A DNA stretch of 64,000 nt from a virus. Where the stretch lies: the IMG/VR virus record IMGVR_UViG_3300037245_001320, positions 1-64,000 of that record. The stretch is one strand, 5' to 3'. Position numbers and translations under genes: made by a program. Positions 1 to 7,132 of the stretch are shown in pieces (position 1 is the first letter of the stretch; every line of letters starts with the position of its first letter). Under the pieces are notes generated by a model. It searched no databases and was not told the origin of the DNA. It was given only the letters and a program-made list of their open reading frames with translations.

Positions 1-192
1 TTATATGCAGAGTTCAAAGACTTTGATACATCAGGGTACACTTTTAGCACAATGAATGATACAACTGTGTCTCACTATAGAAGGATTATTTGTATAGGTA
101 TAGCTAATCTTGTAGTAACAGCAATTAAAGCTACGTGTACTAAGCTTTTGACCCAAACTGTCTACCAAAAAGAGGAGAAATATTATGAATAA
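1..192 (+). CDS. 3' end of an unidentified gene (partial)
   Basis: Frame 1 is open from the first base of the window to TAA at 190-192, giving about 63 residues. The tail is basic and ends in QKEEKYYE. It overlaps the start of the next gene by 8 bases, an arrangement seen throughout this region. I do not recognise it, and the true start lies outside the window, so it could also be a chance open frame. Confidence 0.45.
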   Translation, partial: LYAEFKDFDTSGYTFSTMNDTTVSHYRRIICIGIANLVVTAIKATCTKLLTQTVYQKEEKYYE

Positions 193-694
193 AGATAAAG
201 ACACATTTAAAATACTAATGGAAACAAATGGATGGAAACAAATAACAGACTTTCCACTAGGTAATAGGGAAGATGCTTATTACCTAAATGGATTTATAGC
301 TTATCATAGAAACTATTATATGGTTGTAGCAGGACAAGTTCCGCTAGAATTAGCAACTAAGTTATATGAAGACAATCCTAAATCTCTGGAAATTAGGGTA
401 GATGGTCATGGAGGAAATCTACATCCTAAAGAATATGGAGGAGATTCTGCCTTTGGTAAATCTAAAGTTATACTAGATGCAATATTTGCAGATCTCAGAC
501 ATAAGTGGTGGGATACTAAGGAAATAACAACAGCAGATTTAGATGAGAAATATAACATTGCACAAGCAGAACTAATAAAGAAAAACCCCGATGAGTTCGG
601 AGTAGATCTATATCATATAGATACATGGGAAGGTTTTGCTGTATTTTCTGAGTTTATTGTAAATCATACTATTAAAAGCACATGGTTTGATTAA
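185..694 (+). CDS. Hypothetical phage protein, 169 aa
   Basis: Starts at ATG after AGAGGAGAAATATT, a ribosome site of the strong type used in this arm. The protein is soluble, with no membrane segment. It has a central Gly/His-rich stretch (residues about 74-90, DGHGGNLHPKEYGGD) and a C-terminal part around YHIDTWEGFAVFSEF. This layout recalls small conserved phage proteins of unknown role, but I cannot name a family. It is followed by its own intergenic promoter for the next gene, so it probably ends a transcription unit. Confidence 0.8.
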   Translation: MNKDKDTFKILMETNGWKQITDFPLGNREDAYYLNGFIAYHRNYYMVVAGQVPLELATKLYEDNPKSLEIRVDGHGGNLHPKEYGGDSAFGKSKVILDAIFADLRHKWWDTKEITTADLDEKYNIAQAELIKKNPDEFGVDLYHIDTWEGFAVFSEFIVNHTIKSTWFD

Positions 695-710
695 TATATA
701 AACTAACCTA

Positions 711-739
711 TTGACAGGCTAAACAATAACCTGTAATAT
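711..739 (+). promoter_or_regulatory. Sigma-70-like promoter
   Basis: TTGACA at 711-716 and TAATAT at 734-739 are separated by 17 bases, upstream of the gene at 764. One of the clearest promoters in the left arm. Confidence 0.75.
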
Positions 740-763
740 GTAAACATAAAGAGGAGAAACAAT

Positions 764-1384
764 ATGAAACTAAGAGAATTATTAAGTAGAGTAAAATCAC
801 CAGAACATACAAGTCAGAATAAAGCAGACTTTGAATCATTCAGAGAAGATCTCTTACCCAACTGTTATGAGTACCCTGTAAACTGGAATGATTTTAATGT
901 TTACGAAAAAGGCTTTGGAGAGTGGATGTGTACTGATTCAGCGGTTGGATCGGTTGCCTACTTCTATGAAGATACTTTAGTTGCTTTTTCTTACCAGTCA
1001 GGTAGAAAATCAGCTAGAGCGTTTGCATGGGTGTCCTTAGAATTAGCTCAGAAAGTTAAAGAGCACATCCTAGCTATTATAGATGAGGATGACGAACTGA
1101 ATGTATCTGTTATAGAAACTACTGATTTTGAAGAGGACATGGGTGTAGGGTTTGTGGTTCATTATGCTTCACAGTTGCTAACCAAAAATGTTATTTACAA
1201 GCATACTGGTGAAAGTGTACACGTTATCAAAGACTTCTACTCAGAGATGTATAAGGAAGATAAATATAAAGATAAAAGTATTACACATGATATGACTTTT
1301 CATGGTGTTGTAATTAAGTTTTCAGATGGTAGAGAAGAACTAGTTTACCTTAATAAAGATATTTTAGTTCCTTGGGATATTTAA
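764..1384 (+). CDS. Hypothetical protein, 206 aa
   Basis: Starts at ATG after AAAGAGGAGAAACAAT and is expressed from the promoter at 711-739. The protein is acidic and soluble, with aromatic-rich segments and no recognisable catalytic motif. The last 40 residues (THDMTFHGVVIKFSDGREEL onward) look like a small beta-rich module. I do not recognise the family. It stands alone between two promoters, so it is probably monocistronic. Confidence 0.8.
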   Translation: MKLRELLSRVKSPEHTSQNKADFESFREDLLPNCYEYPVNWNDFNVYEKGFGEWMCTDSAVGSVAYFYEDTLVAFSYQSGRKSARAFAWVSLELAQKVKEHILAIIDEDDELNVSVIETTDFEEDMGVGFVVHYASQLLTKNVIYKHTGESVHVIKDFYSEMYKEDKYKDKSITHDMTFHGVVIKFSDGREELVYLNKDILVPWDI

Positions 1385-1389
1385 AACAC

Positions 1390-1418
1390 TTGATACAACA
1401 ATCAATATACTATAAGAT
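1390..1418 (+). promoter_or_regulatory. Probable sigma-70-like promoter
   Basis: TTGATA at 1390-1395 and TAAGAT at 1413-1418 (17-base spacer), upstream of the gene at 1445. Slightly weaker match than its neighbours. Confidence 0.55.
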
Positions 1419-1444
1419 AGTAAACATAAAGAGGGGATTTTAAT

Positions 1445-1630
1445 ATGGGACCAAAAGCAAGAAACACAAGAAATAGATATAAAGAAGCAGTCTGGGATTT
1501 CCTAGATAGTAACAATGGGAAGATAACATTAGCCTTTACAAGAAAAGCTCAAAGAGAATATGGAAGGCCTCCTTCAGCTATAGCAAGGTATGTTCTAGAA
1601 TATAAGAATAAAGAGGAGAACAAACAATGA
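1445..1630 (+). CDS. Small basic hypothetical protein, 61 aa
   Basis: ATG follows AAAGAGGGGATTTTAAT. The protein is Arg/Lys-rich (MGPKARNTRNRYKEAVW...) with a possible helix-turn-helix-like C-terminal half (RKAQREYGRPPSAIARYVLEY). That could be a small DNA-binding protein, but this is a guess from composition only. It overlaps the next small ORF by 4 bases (ATGA), which indicates translational coupling. Confidence 0.6.
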   Translation: MGPKARNTRNRYKEAVWDFLDSNNGKITLAFTRKAQREYGRPPSAIARYVLEYKNKEENKQ

Positions 1631-1734
1631 AAAAATCAAGAAAACCAAAATTCCATACATTCCCTAATAATAAATGGGATCAAGGAGTATACTATAATAA
1701 ACAAATTAACAGAATCAGGAATGCGCTTAGATAA
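1627..1734 (+). CDS. Very small ORF, possibly frame-broken
   Basis: ATG at 1627 overlaps the previous stop and encodes 35 basic residues ending at TAA 1732-1734. A second overlapping frame stays open through 1798 and reads KLTESGMRLDKAESLAWDHRHW..., which looks more protein-like than the annotated tail. Either two tiny overlapping genes exist or one gene of about 55 codons has suffered a frameshift near 1700. Confidence 0.4.
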   Translation: MKKSRKPKFHTFPNNKWDQGVYYNKQINRIRNALR

Positions 1735-1810
1735 AGCAGAATCTTTAGCGTGGGATCATAGACACTGGAGTTTATATCCAGAGTTAATAGGTAAATAAAG
1801 GAGAAACACT

Positions 1811-2002
1811 ATGAGAATGAAAAAGAAATGTGGTGCCTGTAAAGCACTTTCTCTTGATCTTTGTGGATTAGGGTACAAAATTAATATTATGTATAAACAA
1901 ACAACAATAGGGTTACCTTATCTTGAACACATTCCACTAGAACTTTGTGAAAAACCTTTAACTAATAAAAGGTTTTGTGATCTTATTATTAAAGGAGAAT
2001 AA
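1811..2002 (+). CDS. Cys-rich small protein, paralogue of 14144-14347
   Basis: Starts at ATG after AAAGGAGAAACACT. The 63-residue protein has the pattern C-x2-C-x2-LSLD-x-C-x-LGYK near its N-terminus, and P..LCEKP later. The gene at 14144 encodes the same pattern, so the two are paralogues. Four conserved cysteines suggest a small metal-binding or disulfide-stabilised fold. The function is unknown. Confidence 0.75.
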   Translation: MRMKKKCGACKALSLDLCGLGYKINIMYKQTTIGLPYLEHIPLELCEKPLTNKRFCDLIIKGE

Positions 2003-2004
2003 AA

Positions 2005-2169
2005 ATGATAAGTAATTTTAAAAGAGTGCTGAAAACACTCAAACATAATAAAATAATGGTTAAGGCAACAGAAGAAGGGGTCTTTATTAGATTTGCAGGA
2101 AAGGAAGAAAAAGGAGAACTATTTTCTTTAGAGTGGTTACAAGTTACAGGAAAAGAGGAGAATAAATAA
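2005..2169 (+). CDS. Small hypothetical protein, 54 aa
   Basis: ATG follows AAAGGAGAATAAAA, 2 bases after the previous stop. The product is Lys-rich at the N-terminus with a short beta-like core (GVFIRFAGKEEKGELFSLEWL). Co-directional with its neighbours and probably in the same operon. Family not recognised. Confidence 0.6.
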   Translation: MISNFKRVLKTLKHNKIMVKATEEGVFIRFAGKEEKGELFSLEWLQVTGKEENK

Positions 2170-2170
2170 G

Positions 2171-2464
2171 ATGATTGACAAAATAAAATATGCCTTACTG
2201 ATTATTCTAATAGTCGGAGTGTTCAGCTTATTCACATGGTTAATCATACCAAGGTATGAGCTGACAGAGGTACTTATTGTAAAAATTCACACAGTAGAAG
2301 ATTACAAAGCACAAACAGAACTAGGTGTGAAACAAGGTTCTTATCCTCATATTGTTTACGAGGTTATAGAAACAAAAGAAAGATTTAAAGAAAAGACAAG
2401 TTATTCTATGGGAGAAGTAGGAGAAACAATAACAATAAATAGACAAGTTGGAGGAATGAGATGA
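2171..2464 (+). CDS. Single-pass membrane protein, 97 aa
   Basis: A hydrophobic helix at residues about 8-27 (ALLIILIVGVFSLFTWLIIP) follows a short charged N-terminus, leaving a soluble C-terminal domain of about 70 residues rich in beta-forming residues. It overlaps the next membrane gene by 4 bases. Part of a cluster of small membrane proteins between 2171 and 6285. Role unknown. Confidence 0.7.
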   Translation: MIDKIKYALLIILIVGVFSLFTWLIIPRYELTEVLIVKIHTVEDYKAQTELGVKQGSYPHIVYEVIETKERFKEKTSYSMGEVGETITINRQVGGMR

Positions 2465-2724
2465 AACAAAAAGCAAAAGAATTATTAGAAGAACATTTAG
2501 GATTAGTAGCAGGTATTATATTAGGAATACTTATAGTTTGGAACAGTATTTATGCAATGGTAGGCTTATTTCTAATAATGTATATTTTAGCACCTATTGT
2601 TATTTGGAAGGGGCTTGTCGTATTTGCAGAATCAGATGACATATATGAATTATTTACACCTTTATTATGGTTAAGTTGGTTTGTTTTTAACAATGTCCGA
2701 TTCATTCAAATTATATGGGGATAA
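2461..2724 (+). CDS. Small membrane protein, 87 aa
   Basis: Two or three hydrophobic segments (residues about 14-50 and 64-85) follow an amphipathic N-terminus. Start ATG overlaps the previous stop. Unknown function, in the cluster of small membrane proteins. Confidence 0.7.
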   Translation: MKQKAKELLEEHLGLVAGIILGILIVWNSIYAMVGLFLIMYILAPIVIWKGLVVFAESDDIYELFTPLLWLSWFVFNNVRFIQIIWG

Positions 2725-2725
2725 A

Positions 2726-2896
2726 ATGGTATACTTAGGAAACAAAATAACAATAGAGGAATTAAATATCCTATTGGAAGAATACCCAGAAGATGAAGAA
2801 CTCCTCTTATTAAAAGAAGACTATGAGCACTGGAGAAAGCTTATCTTAAATAGTAATGTGTTAGAGAACAATAATAAGAAGTATTACAATAAATAA
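2726..2896 (+). CDS. Small acidic protein, 56 aa
   Basis: The frame opens at 2681, but ATG 2726 just after the previous stop is the better start. It gives MVYLGNKITIEELNILLEEYPEDEELLLLKEDYEHW..., a helical, acidic N-terminal half with an Asn/Lys-rich tail. Not recognised. Confidence 0.55.
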   Translation: MVYLGNKITIEELNILLEEYPEDEELLLLKEDYEHWRKLILNSNVLENNNKKYYNK

Positions 2897-2907
2897 AGGA
2901 GTATATA

Positions 2908-3132
2908 ATGGAAATAGATAAAGAACTAATGAGAGAAATAGTTAATTATATGACTAATACTGATAACACATGGAAAGAGTGGTGGAGCTCAGATGGGACA
3001 AGTCCTTCCCATTGTATATGCTGTGAGATTGGCACTAGTGCAGAGAAACACAAAGATCATTGTTTACTACCTAAAATGGAGAAATTAAAGGTAATGTTTG
3101 ATCATGAGAAAAATTTAGGAGAAGGGATATGA
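2908..3132 (+). CDS. Cys/His-rich small protein, 74 aa
   Basis: ATG follows AAAGGAGTATATA. The central motif CICCEIGTSAEKHKDHC has three or four cysteines and two histidines, consistent with a zinc-binding site. The flanks are helical. Family not known to me. Confidence 0.65.
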   Translation: MEIDKELMREIVNYMTNTDNTWKEWWSSDGTSPSHCICCEIGTSAEKHKDHCLLPKMEKLKVMFDHEKNLGEGI

Positions 3133-3133
3133 A

Positions 3134-3421
3134 ATGATAAACAATAGAGTAATAATAAAAGCAGGTTTAAGTAACGACAAGCCAGAGAATAAATACAGAT
3201 TAGGAAAAGCAATCCGTGAGGCATCAGAAGGAAGTTTAAAAGGATACATCGTATTACTAGGAGGTAAAGAACAATTCTTTTATAGTGAGCAAGTTACTTT
3301 CCTTAGATCCTACAAAAGACAAGTGAATGAATTTATGGAAATGCTTTTAACATTAGAGAAAGTAGGATTACCCACAGAAGAGATTTTTAAAGCCTGTGTA
3401 GAATTTCAGGAGGAGTTATGA
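3134..3421 (+). CDS. Hypothetical protein, 95 aa
   Basis: ATG 3134 is 1 base after the previous stop, preceded by GGAGAAGGGATATGAA. Soluble mixed-charge protein with a likely C-terminal helix (QVNEFMEMLLTLEKVGLPTEEIFKACVEF). Its stop overlaps the ATG of the next gene. Not recognised. Confidence 0.65.
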   Translation: MINNRVIIKAGLSNDKPENKYRLGKAIREASEGSLKGYIVLLGGKEQFFYSEQVTFLRSYKRQVNEFMEMLLTLEKVGLPTEEIFKACVEFQEEL

Positions 3422-3609
3422 ATAAAGTAATTAAAAGTAAATGGATGCATATTCCTATAGCTATACTAGTGTTTGTTTTAATGCCTAAATCATTCCCTAT
3501 AATAGCCTTTATAACTATATTTGTTGTCTTTTTTATAATATTTTCTATTTTATGGAGAATTGTTTTGTCTTTATTAAATGACGATAATGAGAAGGAGGAG
3601 AAGGAGTAA
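3418..3609 (+). CDS. Small two-segment membrane protein, 63 aa
   Basis: The hydrophobic run from residues about 11 to 53 is interrupted near a KSFP turn, so one or two transmembrane helices are likely. It has an acidic/basic tail (NDDNEKEEKE). It overlaps the previous gene by 4 bases and lies 2 bases before the AAA+ ATPase gene, so the two may be co-translated and the small protein could be a membrane partner of the ATPase. That is inference from position only. Confidence 0.65.
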   Translation: MNKVIKSKWMHIPIAILVFVLMPKSFPIIAFITIFVVFFIIFSILWRIVLSLLNDDNEKEEKE

Positions 3610-3611
3610 AT

Positions 3612-4841
3612 ATGGAAGCTATATTAAAATTATTAAAGGACAATGCCTTAGCATTACTACCTGTATTATTAGCAGGAGGAGGTTTATTTGTATCTATAAA
3701 AACAATAGGTAAATTAATTACAGACTTTCTAGTTAAACACATTACAACAGAATTAGTTCTGACATCTGCCAACGTATCCTTTTACAACGCTATGGAATGG
3801 ATAGATAGGAAAGGGCTAGCTAGTAAATTTAGAAAGATAAAATTATTTAATGGTCACTGGGGATACAGTAACAAAACTACTAAATCTGTGGGATATGGTA
3901 AAAATGTTATATTTATTGATAAAAAATTAGTGTTTGTAACGTTAAATAAAGAAGATGGATCAGCTACATCATCTGATAAAGAATCATTATACCTATCCTA
4001 TTTTGGAAGATCACATGAGTTCATAGATAAAATCATAAAGGAGTTTGAACCAGAGAAAGATCCAACAAAAGTTATGATTAAGCAATTTTCAGGGGATTCT
4101 TGGAGACCTGTCCCTTCAGCTAGAAAACTAGATTGGGATAAAGTTTATTTTAATACAGAAGAGAAAGTACGAATAGAGCGGGTATTAACAGATTTTATAA
4201 ATAATAAAGAGTGGTATTTAAAACATAATATCCCTTATAGACTTGGCATCTTGCTATCTGGAATTCCTGGCAGCGGTAAGACGACACTCATAAAAGGTTT
4301 GGCTAGTAAATTGAATTATTCCTTAAACTGCCTACCTACCGACCAGATGAAAGAAATAGGTAATGCCATAAATACATTAGATGAAAAAAGTATTATGTAC
4401 ATTGAAGATGTAGACTCATCTGGTATGGTCGATACAAGAGAAGTAAAGGAAGAGGATAAAGATGACCCATTTAAAGGATTAAAGTTTGATTCAGGAGGAT
4501 TGAGTTTAGTTTTAAATGCTATTGACGGTATTTCTGACTCAGATGGTAGAATTGTAATATTTTCTACTAATAAACCTGAAGATATAGATCCAGCAGTATT
4601 AAGACCAGGTAGAATTGACTTGAGATTACATATAGATTATCTAGATAAGGACCAATTTCAGTTATGGTTGATCAATTCTTTTGATAATCCTATTGACATT
4701 CTTACTAATAAGAAGTATAGTAATTTAGATATTAAAGAAGTAACAATAGCAGAGTTAACCAATCTATTTAGAATGGGAAATTCTCAGGAAGATATTGTTA
4801 CAAGTTTATTGAATGAGCCTAATATTAGATTGTTAGGATGA
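3612..4841 (+). CDS. BCS1-like AAA+ ATPase with N-terminal membrane anchor
   Basis: The 409-residue protein carries a hydrophobic N-terminus (residues about 12-29), a BCS1-like middle region, and a C-terminal AAA+ module. Walker A GIPGSGKT lies at about 217-224, Walker B IMYIEDVD at about 261-268, sensor-1 STN near 320, and LRPGRID, with arginine-finger candidates, at about 330-336. BCS1-type AAA+ proteins are membrane-anchored unfoldases or translocases: the mitochondrial member moves a folded iron-sulfur protein across a membrane. Bacterial and phage relatives are mostly uncharacterised. The region after the ATPase core is short, with no protease domain. It sits in a run of small membrane proteins (2171-6285) that could be partners. 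All ATPase residues seem intact, so it is probably active. The substrate is unknown. Confidence 0.85.
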   Translation: MEAILKLLKDNALALLPVLLAGGGLFVSIKTIGKLITDFLVKHITTELVLTSANVSFYNAMEWIDRKGLASKFRKIKLFNGHWGYSNKTTKSVGYGKNVIFIDKKLVFVTLNKEDGSATSSDKESLYLSYFGRSHEFIDKIIKEFEPEKDPTKVMIKQFSGDSWRPVPSARKLDWDKVYFNTEEKVRIERVLTDFINNKEWYLKHNIPYRLGILLSGIPGSGKTTLIKGLASKLNYSLNCLPTDQMKEIGNAINTLDEKSIMYIEDVDSSGMVDTREVKEEDKDDPFKGLKFDSGGLSLVLNAIDGISDSDGRIVIFSTNKPEDIDPAVLRPGRIDLRLHIDYLDKDQFQLWLINSFDNPIDILTNKKYSNLDIKEVTIAELTNLFRMGNSQEDIVTSLLNEPNIRLLG

Positions 4842-4851
4842 GGAGAAATAA

Positions 4852-5058
4852 ATGAAAATAGATTACATGAAACTGGTAACATACATTATAGTTATTAGTA
4901 GCACAATTATTATTTCTTTTAGTATAGCATCCTACCTATACACAGAAAGTTGGCTAAATATACTTAACATATCTGTAAGTGCCTCTACTGTATTTCTAGT
5001 GAGAAGCACCTATATACGATGGAAAATTAAAAGATCAGAGTGGGAGAAGGAGAAATAA
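4852..5058 (+). CDS. Small membrane protein, 68 aa
   Basis: ATG follows ATGAGGAGAAATAA. Two hydrophobic segments (residues about 9-28 and 33-50) and a basic C-terminus (RWKIKRSEWEKEK) suggest a two-helix membrane protein with its tail in the cytoplasm. Directly downstream of the AAA+ gene. Unknown function. Confidence 0.65.
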   Translation: MKIDYMKLVTYIIVISSTIIISFSIASYLYTESWLNILNISVSASTVFLVRSTYIRWKIKRSEWEKEK

Positions 5059-5208
5059 ATGAATAAAGAACTAACATTTAATAACTTTTTAAAAGAAAGA
5101 GGAATTGAAGAAGAGATTATGGTAATTGCTACGAAGGAAGTAGAGCGATTGAGAGCAGAGTATAATGATCTTCCTTGGATAAAACGATTATTCAGGAGGA
5201 GGATTTAG
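5059..5208 (+). CDS. Small charged protein, 49 aa
   Basis: ATG follows AGAAGGAGAAATAA and touches the previous stop. It is helical and rich in Glu/Arg, ending in RLFRRRI. It ends 2 bases before the start of the next gene, whose ribosome site (AGGAGGAGG) lies inside its last codons. Not recognised. Confidence 0.6.
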   Translation: MNKELTFNNFLKERGIEEEIMVIATKEVERLRAEYNDLPWIKRLFRRRI

Positions 5209-5210
5209 GG

Positions 5211-5876
5211 ATGGAAGCAATAATAAACCTTTTGTTTTACAATGAGGTATTTATAGATACCTATGGTATATGGTTTGGACTAGGTTGGTTTATCATCACC
5301 ATAATATGTACATGGAAAACAGCATGGAGAAGAAAATATTTTTATGAGCTTAAGCAGTATAAAATTTACCTTACCATATTTTACATTAGTACTTTGCTAT
5401 TCTGTGGATGGTTAGTAGGAATAGTGTCCGTCCCTTATTTAACAGGGTACACAATACTGTATATGATTTTTTGGGGGACTGTTGTATCTTACCTTTTCTA
5501 TTGGGTAGGAATAGTTGGTCTAAGTCTAGGTAATTTAACAGCCGACATTTATGGGAGTTACAAGCACCTTGTGGATGGAACATGGGATCATCTAGCAGCA
5601 GAAGAATGTAAGTTGAAAAATATAAAAACATTTACTAGGGCTACCCAAAGAGGTGTTCCATTTTATCCCATAGATGTACATACTGTAAGGGCTTTTGGAG
5701 AGGATGAGCACACAAAAGATTGTTTTGAATCCAAGGATACCCAATCCAATAATAGGGAGAGTAGCTCGACCGTAAGGGCAAAGCGAGAAGAAACAGAGGA
5801 AAAATCAAAGGGACCATTAGGATTTGGGAGTTTAGCAGAAGATTATGCTATAGGGACAATAACAGGATTATTTTAG
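5211..5876 (+). CDS. Polytopic membrane protein, 221 aa
   Basis: The frame is open from 5175, but ATG 5211 directly follows the strong site AGGAGGAGGATTTAGGG and is chosen here. Three to four transmembrane helices lie in residues about 20-130 (YGIWFGLGWFIITIICTW, then IYLTIFYISTLLFCGWLVGI, then YTILYMIFWGTVVSYLFYWVG). A soluble, charged C-terminal domain of about 80 residues follows. No transporter motif is recognised. Probably a host-envelope-directed accessory protein. Confidence 0.7.
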   Translation: MEAIINLLFYNEVFIDTYGIWFGLGWFIITIICTWKTAWRRKYFYELKQYKIYLTIFYISTLLFCGWLVGIVSVPYLTGYTILYMIFWGTVVSYLFYWVGIVGLSLGNLTADIYGSYKHLVDGTWDHLAAEECKLKNIKTFTRATQRGVPFYPIDVHTVRAFGEDEHTKDCFESKDTQSNNRESSSTVRAKREETEEKSKGPLGFGSLAEDYAIGTITGLF

Positions 5877-5891
5877 AGAGGAGGACAACTT

Positions 5892-6008
5892 ATGTTAAGT
5901 GAATGGTTAGCAATGCAACAGCCTTTAGGATGGGTGATAGGTATCATTTTGGCTATTATAGGAGGAATTATGCAAGGGGTAGGGATGAGAGGAGAGACAG
6001 ATGAGTAA
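5892..6008 (+). CDS. Single-helix membrane peptide, 38 aa
   Basis: ATG follows AGAGAGGAGGACAACTT. One hydrophobic glycine-rich helix (LGWVIGIILAIIGGIMQGVGM) with short polar ends. It overlaps the next gene by 8 bases. Holin-like size, but nothing else supports a lysis role. Confidence 0.55.
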   Translation: MLSEWLAMQQPLGWVIGIILAIIGGIMQGVGMRGETDE

Positions 6009-6285
6009 CACAGTATTATTTATATTATATGGGATAGGATTTTTAACAGTTGTACTAGCACCCTTACTAATGTGCTATAGAGAAACAGAGTTTGTACATA
6101 TGGTTGTATGGATTATGGGATCAGTCGTTTTTCAAGCACCTGTAATTTATGATTTGTTTGATGGTAGTACTTTAAGAGGGTTAATTTTATTATCAGTCTA
6201 TTTTATAATATTCTTTGGATTTACTGAATTAGTATCAAGGATTTATTTTAAGGGTAGAAGAAAGAAGTTAGGACTAGGTGAGTAA
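6001..6285 (+). CDS. Membrane protein, 94 aa, three predicted helices
   Basis: Hydrophobic segments at residues about 4-24, 32-50 and 57-79 are followed by a basic C-terminus (KGRRKKLGLGE). The ribosome site GGAGAGACAG lies inside the preceding gene. Size and topology resemble phage holins, but there is no endolysin nearby, so I leave it as an unassigned membrane protein. Confidence 0.65.
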   Translation: MSNTVLFILYGIGFLTVVLAPLLMCYRETEFVHMVVWIMGSVVFQAPVIYDLFDGSTLRGLILLSVYFIIFFGFTELVSRIYFKGRRKKLGLGE

Positions 6286-6504
6286 ATGGGAAGATATGGA
6301 ATAGTAAAGAACAAAACTGTTAAGCGAGTAAATAAAAGACAGTATAAGAAGCAATATAAGATATACATGTATAATAAAGCACTTATACAAGGTTATCCTC
6401 GAAAAGGTTTGAAGAAGTTTATTTCTGTATTGTATCATAATCAAGATTCAATAATAGAGATGAAAGAGTATTTAGAGAAGAAGTTGAATTATGAGTTGTC
6501 TTAG
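6286..6504 (+). CDS. Small basic protein, 72 aa
   Basis: ATG touches the previous stop. Strongly basic N-terminal half (KNKTVKRVNKRQYKKQYKIY) and a helical C-terminal half. It could bind nucleic acid or the inner membrane surface. Last gene of the membrane-protein cluster before the promoter at 6526. Confidence 0.6.
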   Translation: MGRYGIVKNKTVKRVNKRQYKKQYKIYMYNKALIQGYPRKGLKKFISVLYHNQDSIIEMKEYLEKKLNYELS

Positions 6505-6525
6505 AAAGAATTACGAAGTTACATA

Positions 6526-6554
6526 TTGACACGACTTATTATATAATGTAATAT
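6526..6554 (+). promoter_or_regulatory. Sigma-70-like promoter
   Basis: TTGACA 6526-6531 and TAATAT 6549-6554 with a 17-base spacer, upstream of the secreted-protein gene at 6589. Confidence 0.75.
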
Positions 6555-6588
6555 GTACACATAAAGTAAATAGAGAGGAGAAACAAAG

Positions 6589-6912
6589 ATGAAAAAATTA
6601 TTTATATTAGTTTTTATACTAATAGGAATCACAGTATTTGCAGAAGATGTACTCTTTGAGGATTTAACAGAGGAACAAAAACAAGAGGTCATTGCTGAAT
6701 TGTATTTAAAACAAGCTACTAAAAAAGAAAAGAAAGATCACGAAAGTAACTATAGATGGAATTCAAAAGTGAGGATTATAGATAAATTACAGGTACCTAA
6801 TGATAATTATTTGTATATCGTTGAAATAAGAGGACAGTACTTTATTGTGGATCCTTATAGAGATGGACCAAGTGATGCATATTGGGGTTCAAGAATAACA
6901 CCACTTAAATAA
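6589..6912 (+). CDS. Exported small protein with signal peptide, 107 aa
   Basis: ATG follows GAGAGGAGAAACAAAG. The N-terminus MKKLFILVFILIGITVFA is a typical Sec signal peptide with likely cleavage after VFA, leaving an acidic start (EDVLFEDLTEEQKQEV). The mature part of about 89 residues is beta-rich near the end (YLYIVEIRGQYFIVDPYRDG). No cysteine lipobox is present, so it is probably secreted or periplasmic. Role unknown; an envelope-acting accessory protein is plausible. Confidence 0.7.
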   Translation: MKKLFILVFILIGITVFAEDVLFEDLTEEQKQEVIAELYLKQATKKEKKDHESNYRWNSKVRIIDKLQVPNDNYLYIVEIRGQYFIVDPYRDGPSDAYWGSRITPLK

Positions 6913-6927
6913 AGAGGAGAAAATAAT

Positions 6928-7131
6928 ATGTTAGAGTTTTTTAAGTTTATATTTAGTAATTTTTGGTATTTTATAGGATTTGTAATCATTCTGGAACTAA
7001 TATGTAAATTAGTATATGGTGTGGTACATAAAATAGTAAGACACTTTACAATATTAAAAGTAGGTTATCCTCCTGCACATTGTGATGGTGATGGGGATTT
7101 TAAGAAGATTAGTAAGGAAGAGGAGAAATAA
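6928..7131 (+). CDS. Single-pass membrane protein, 67 aa
   Basis: ATG follows AAAGAGGAGAAAATAAT. A hydrophobic helix lies at residues about 10-32 (FWYFIGFVIILELICKLVYG). A short tail contains HCDGDGDFKK, which could bind a cation. Co-transcribed with the secreted protein upstream. Unknown. Confidence 0.6.
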   Translation: MLEFFKFIFSNFWYFIGFVIILELICKLVYGVVHKIVRHFTILKVGYPPAHCDGDGDFKKISKEEEK

Positions 7132-7132
7132 G

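Noticed and set aside
3545-3772. Minus-strand frame opposite the start of the AAA+ gene
   Set aside because: Shadow of the AAA+ coding frame with no ribosome site.
6001-6285. Holin of a lysis cassette
   Set aside because: Topology would fit, but no endolysin or spanin gene is nearby and many similar small membrane proteins surround it.
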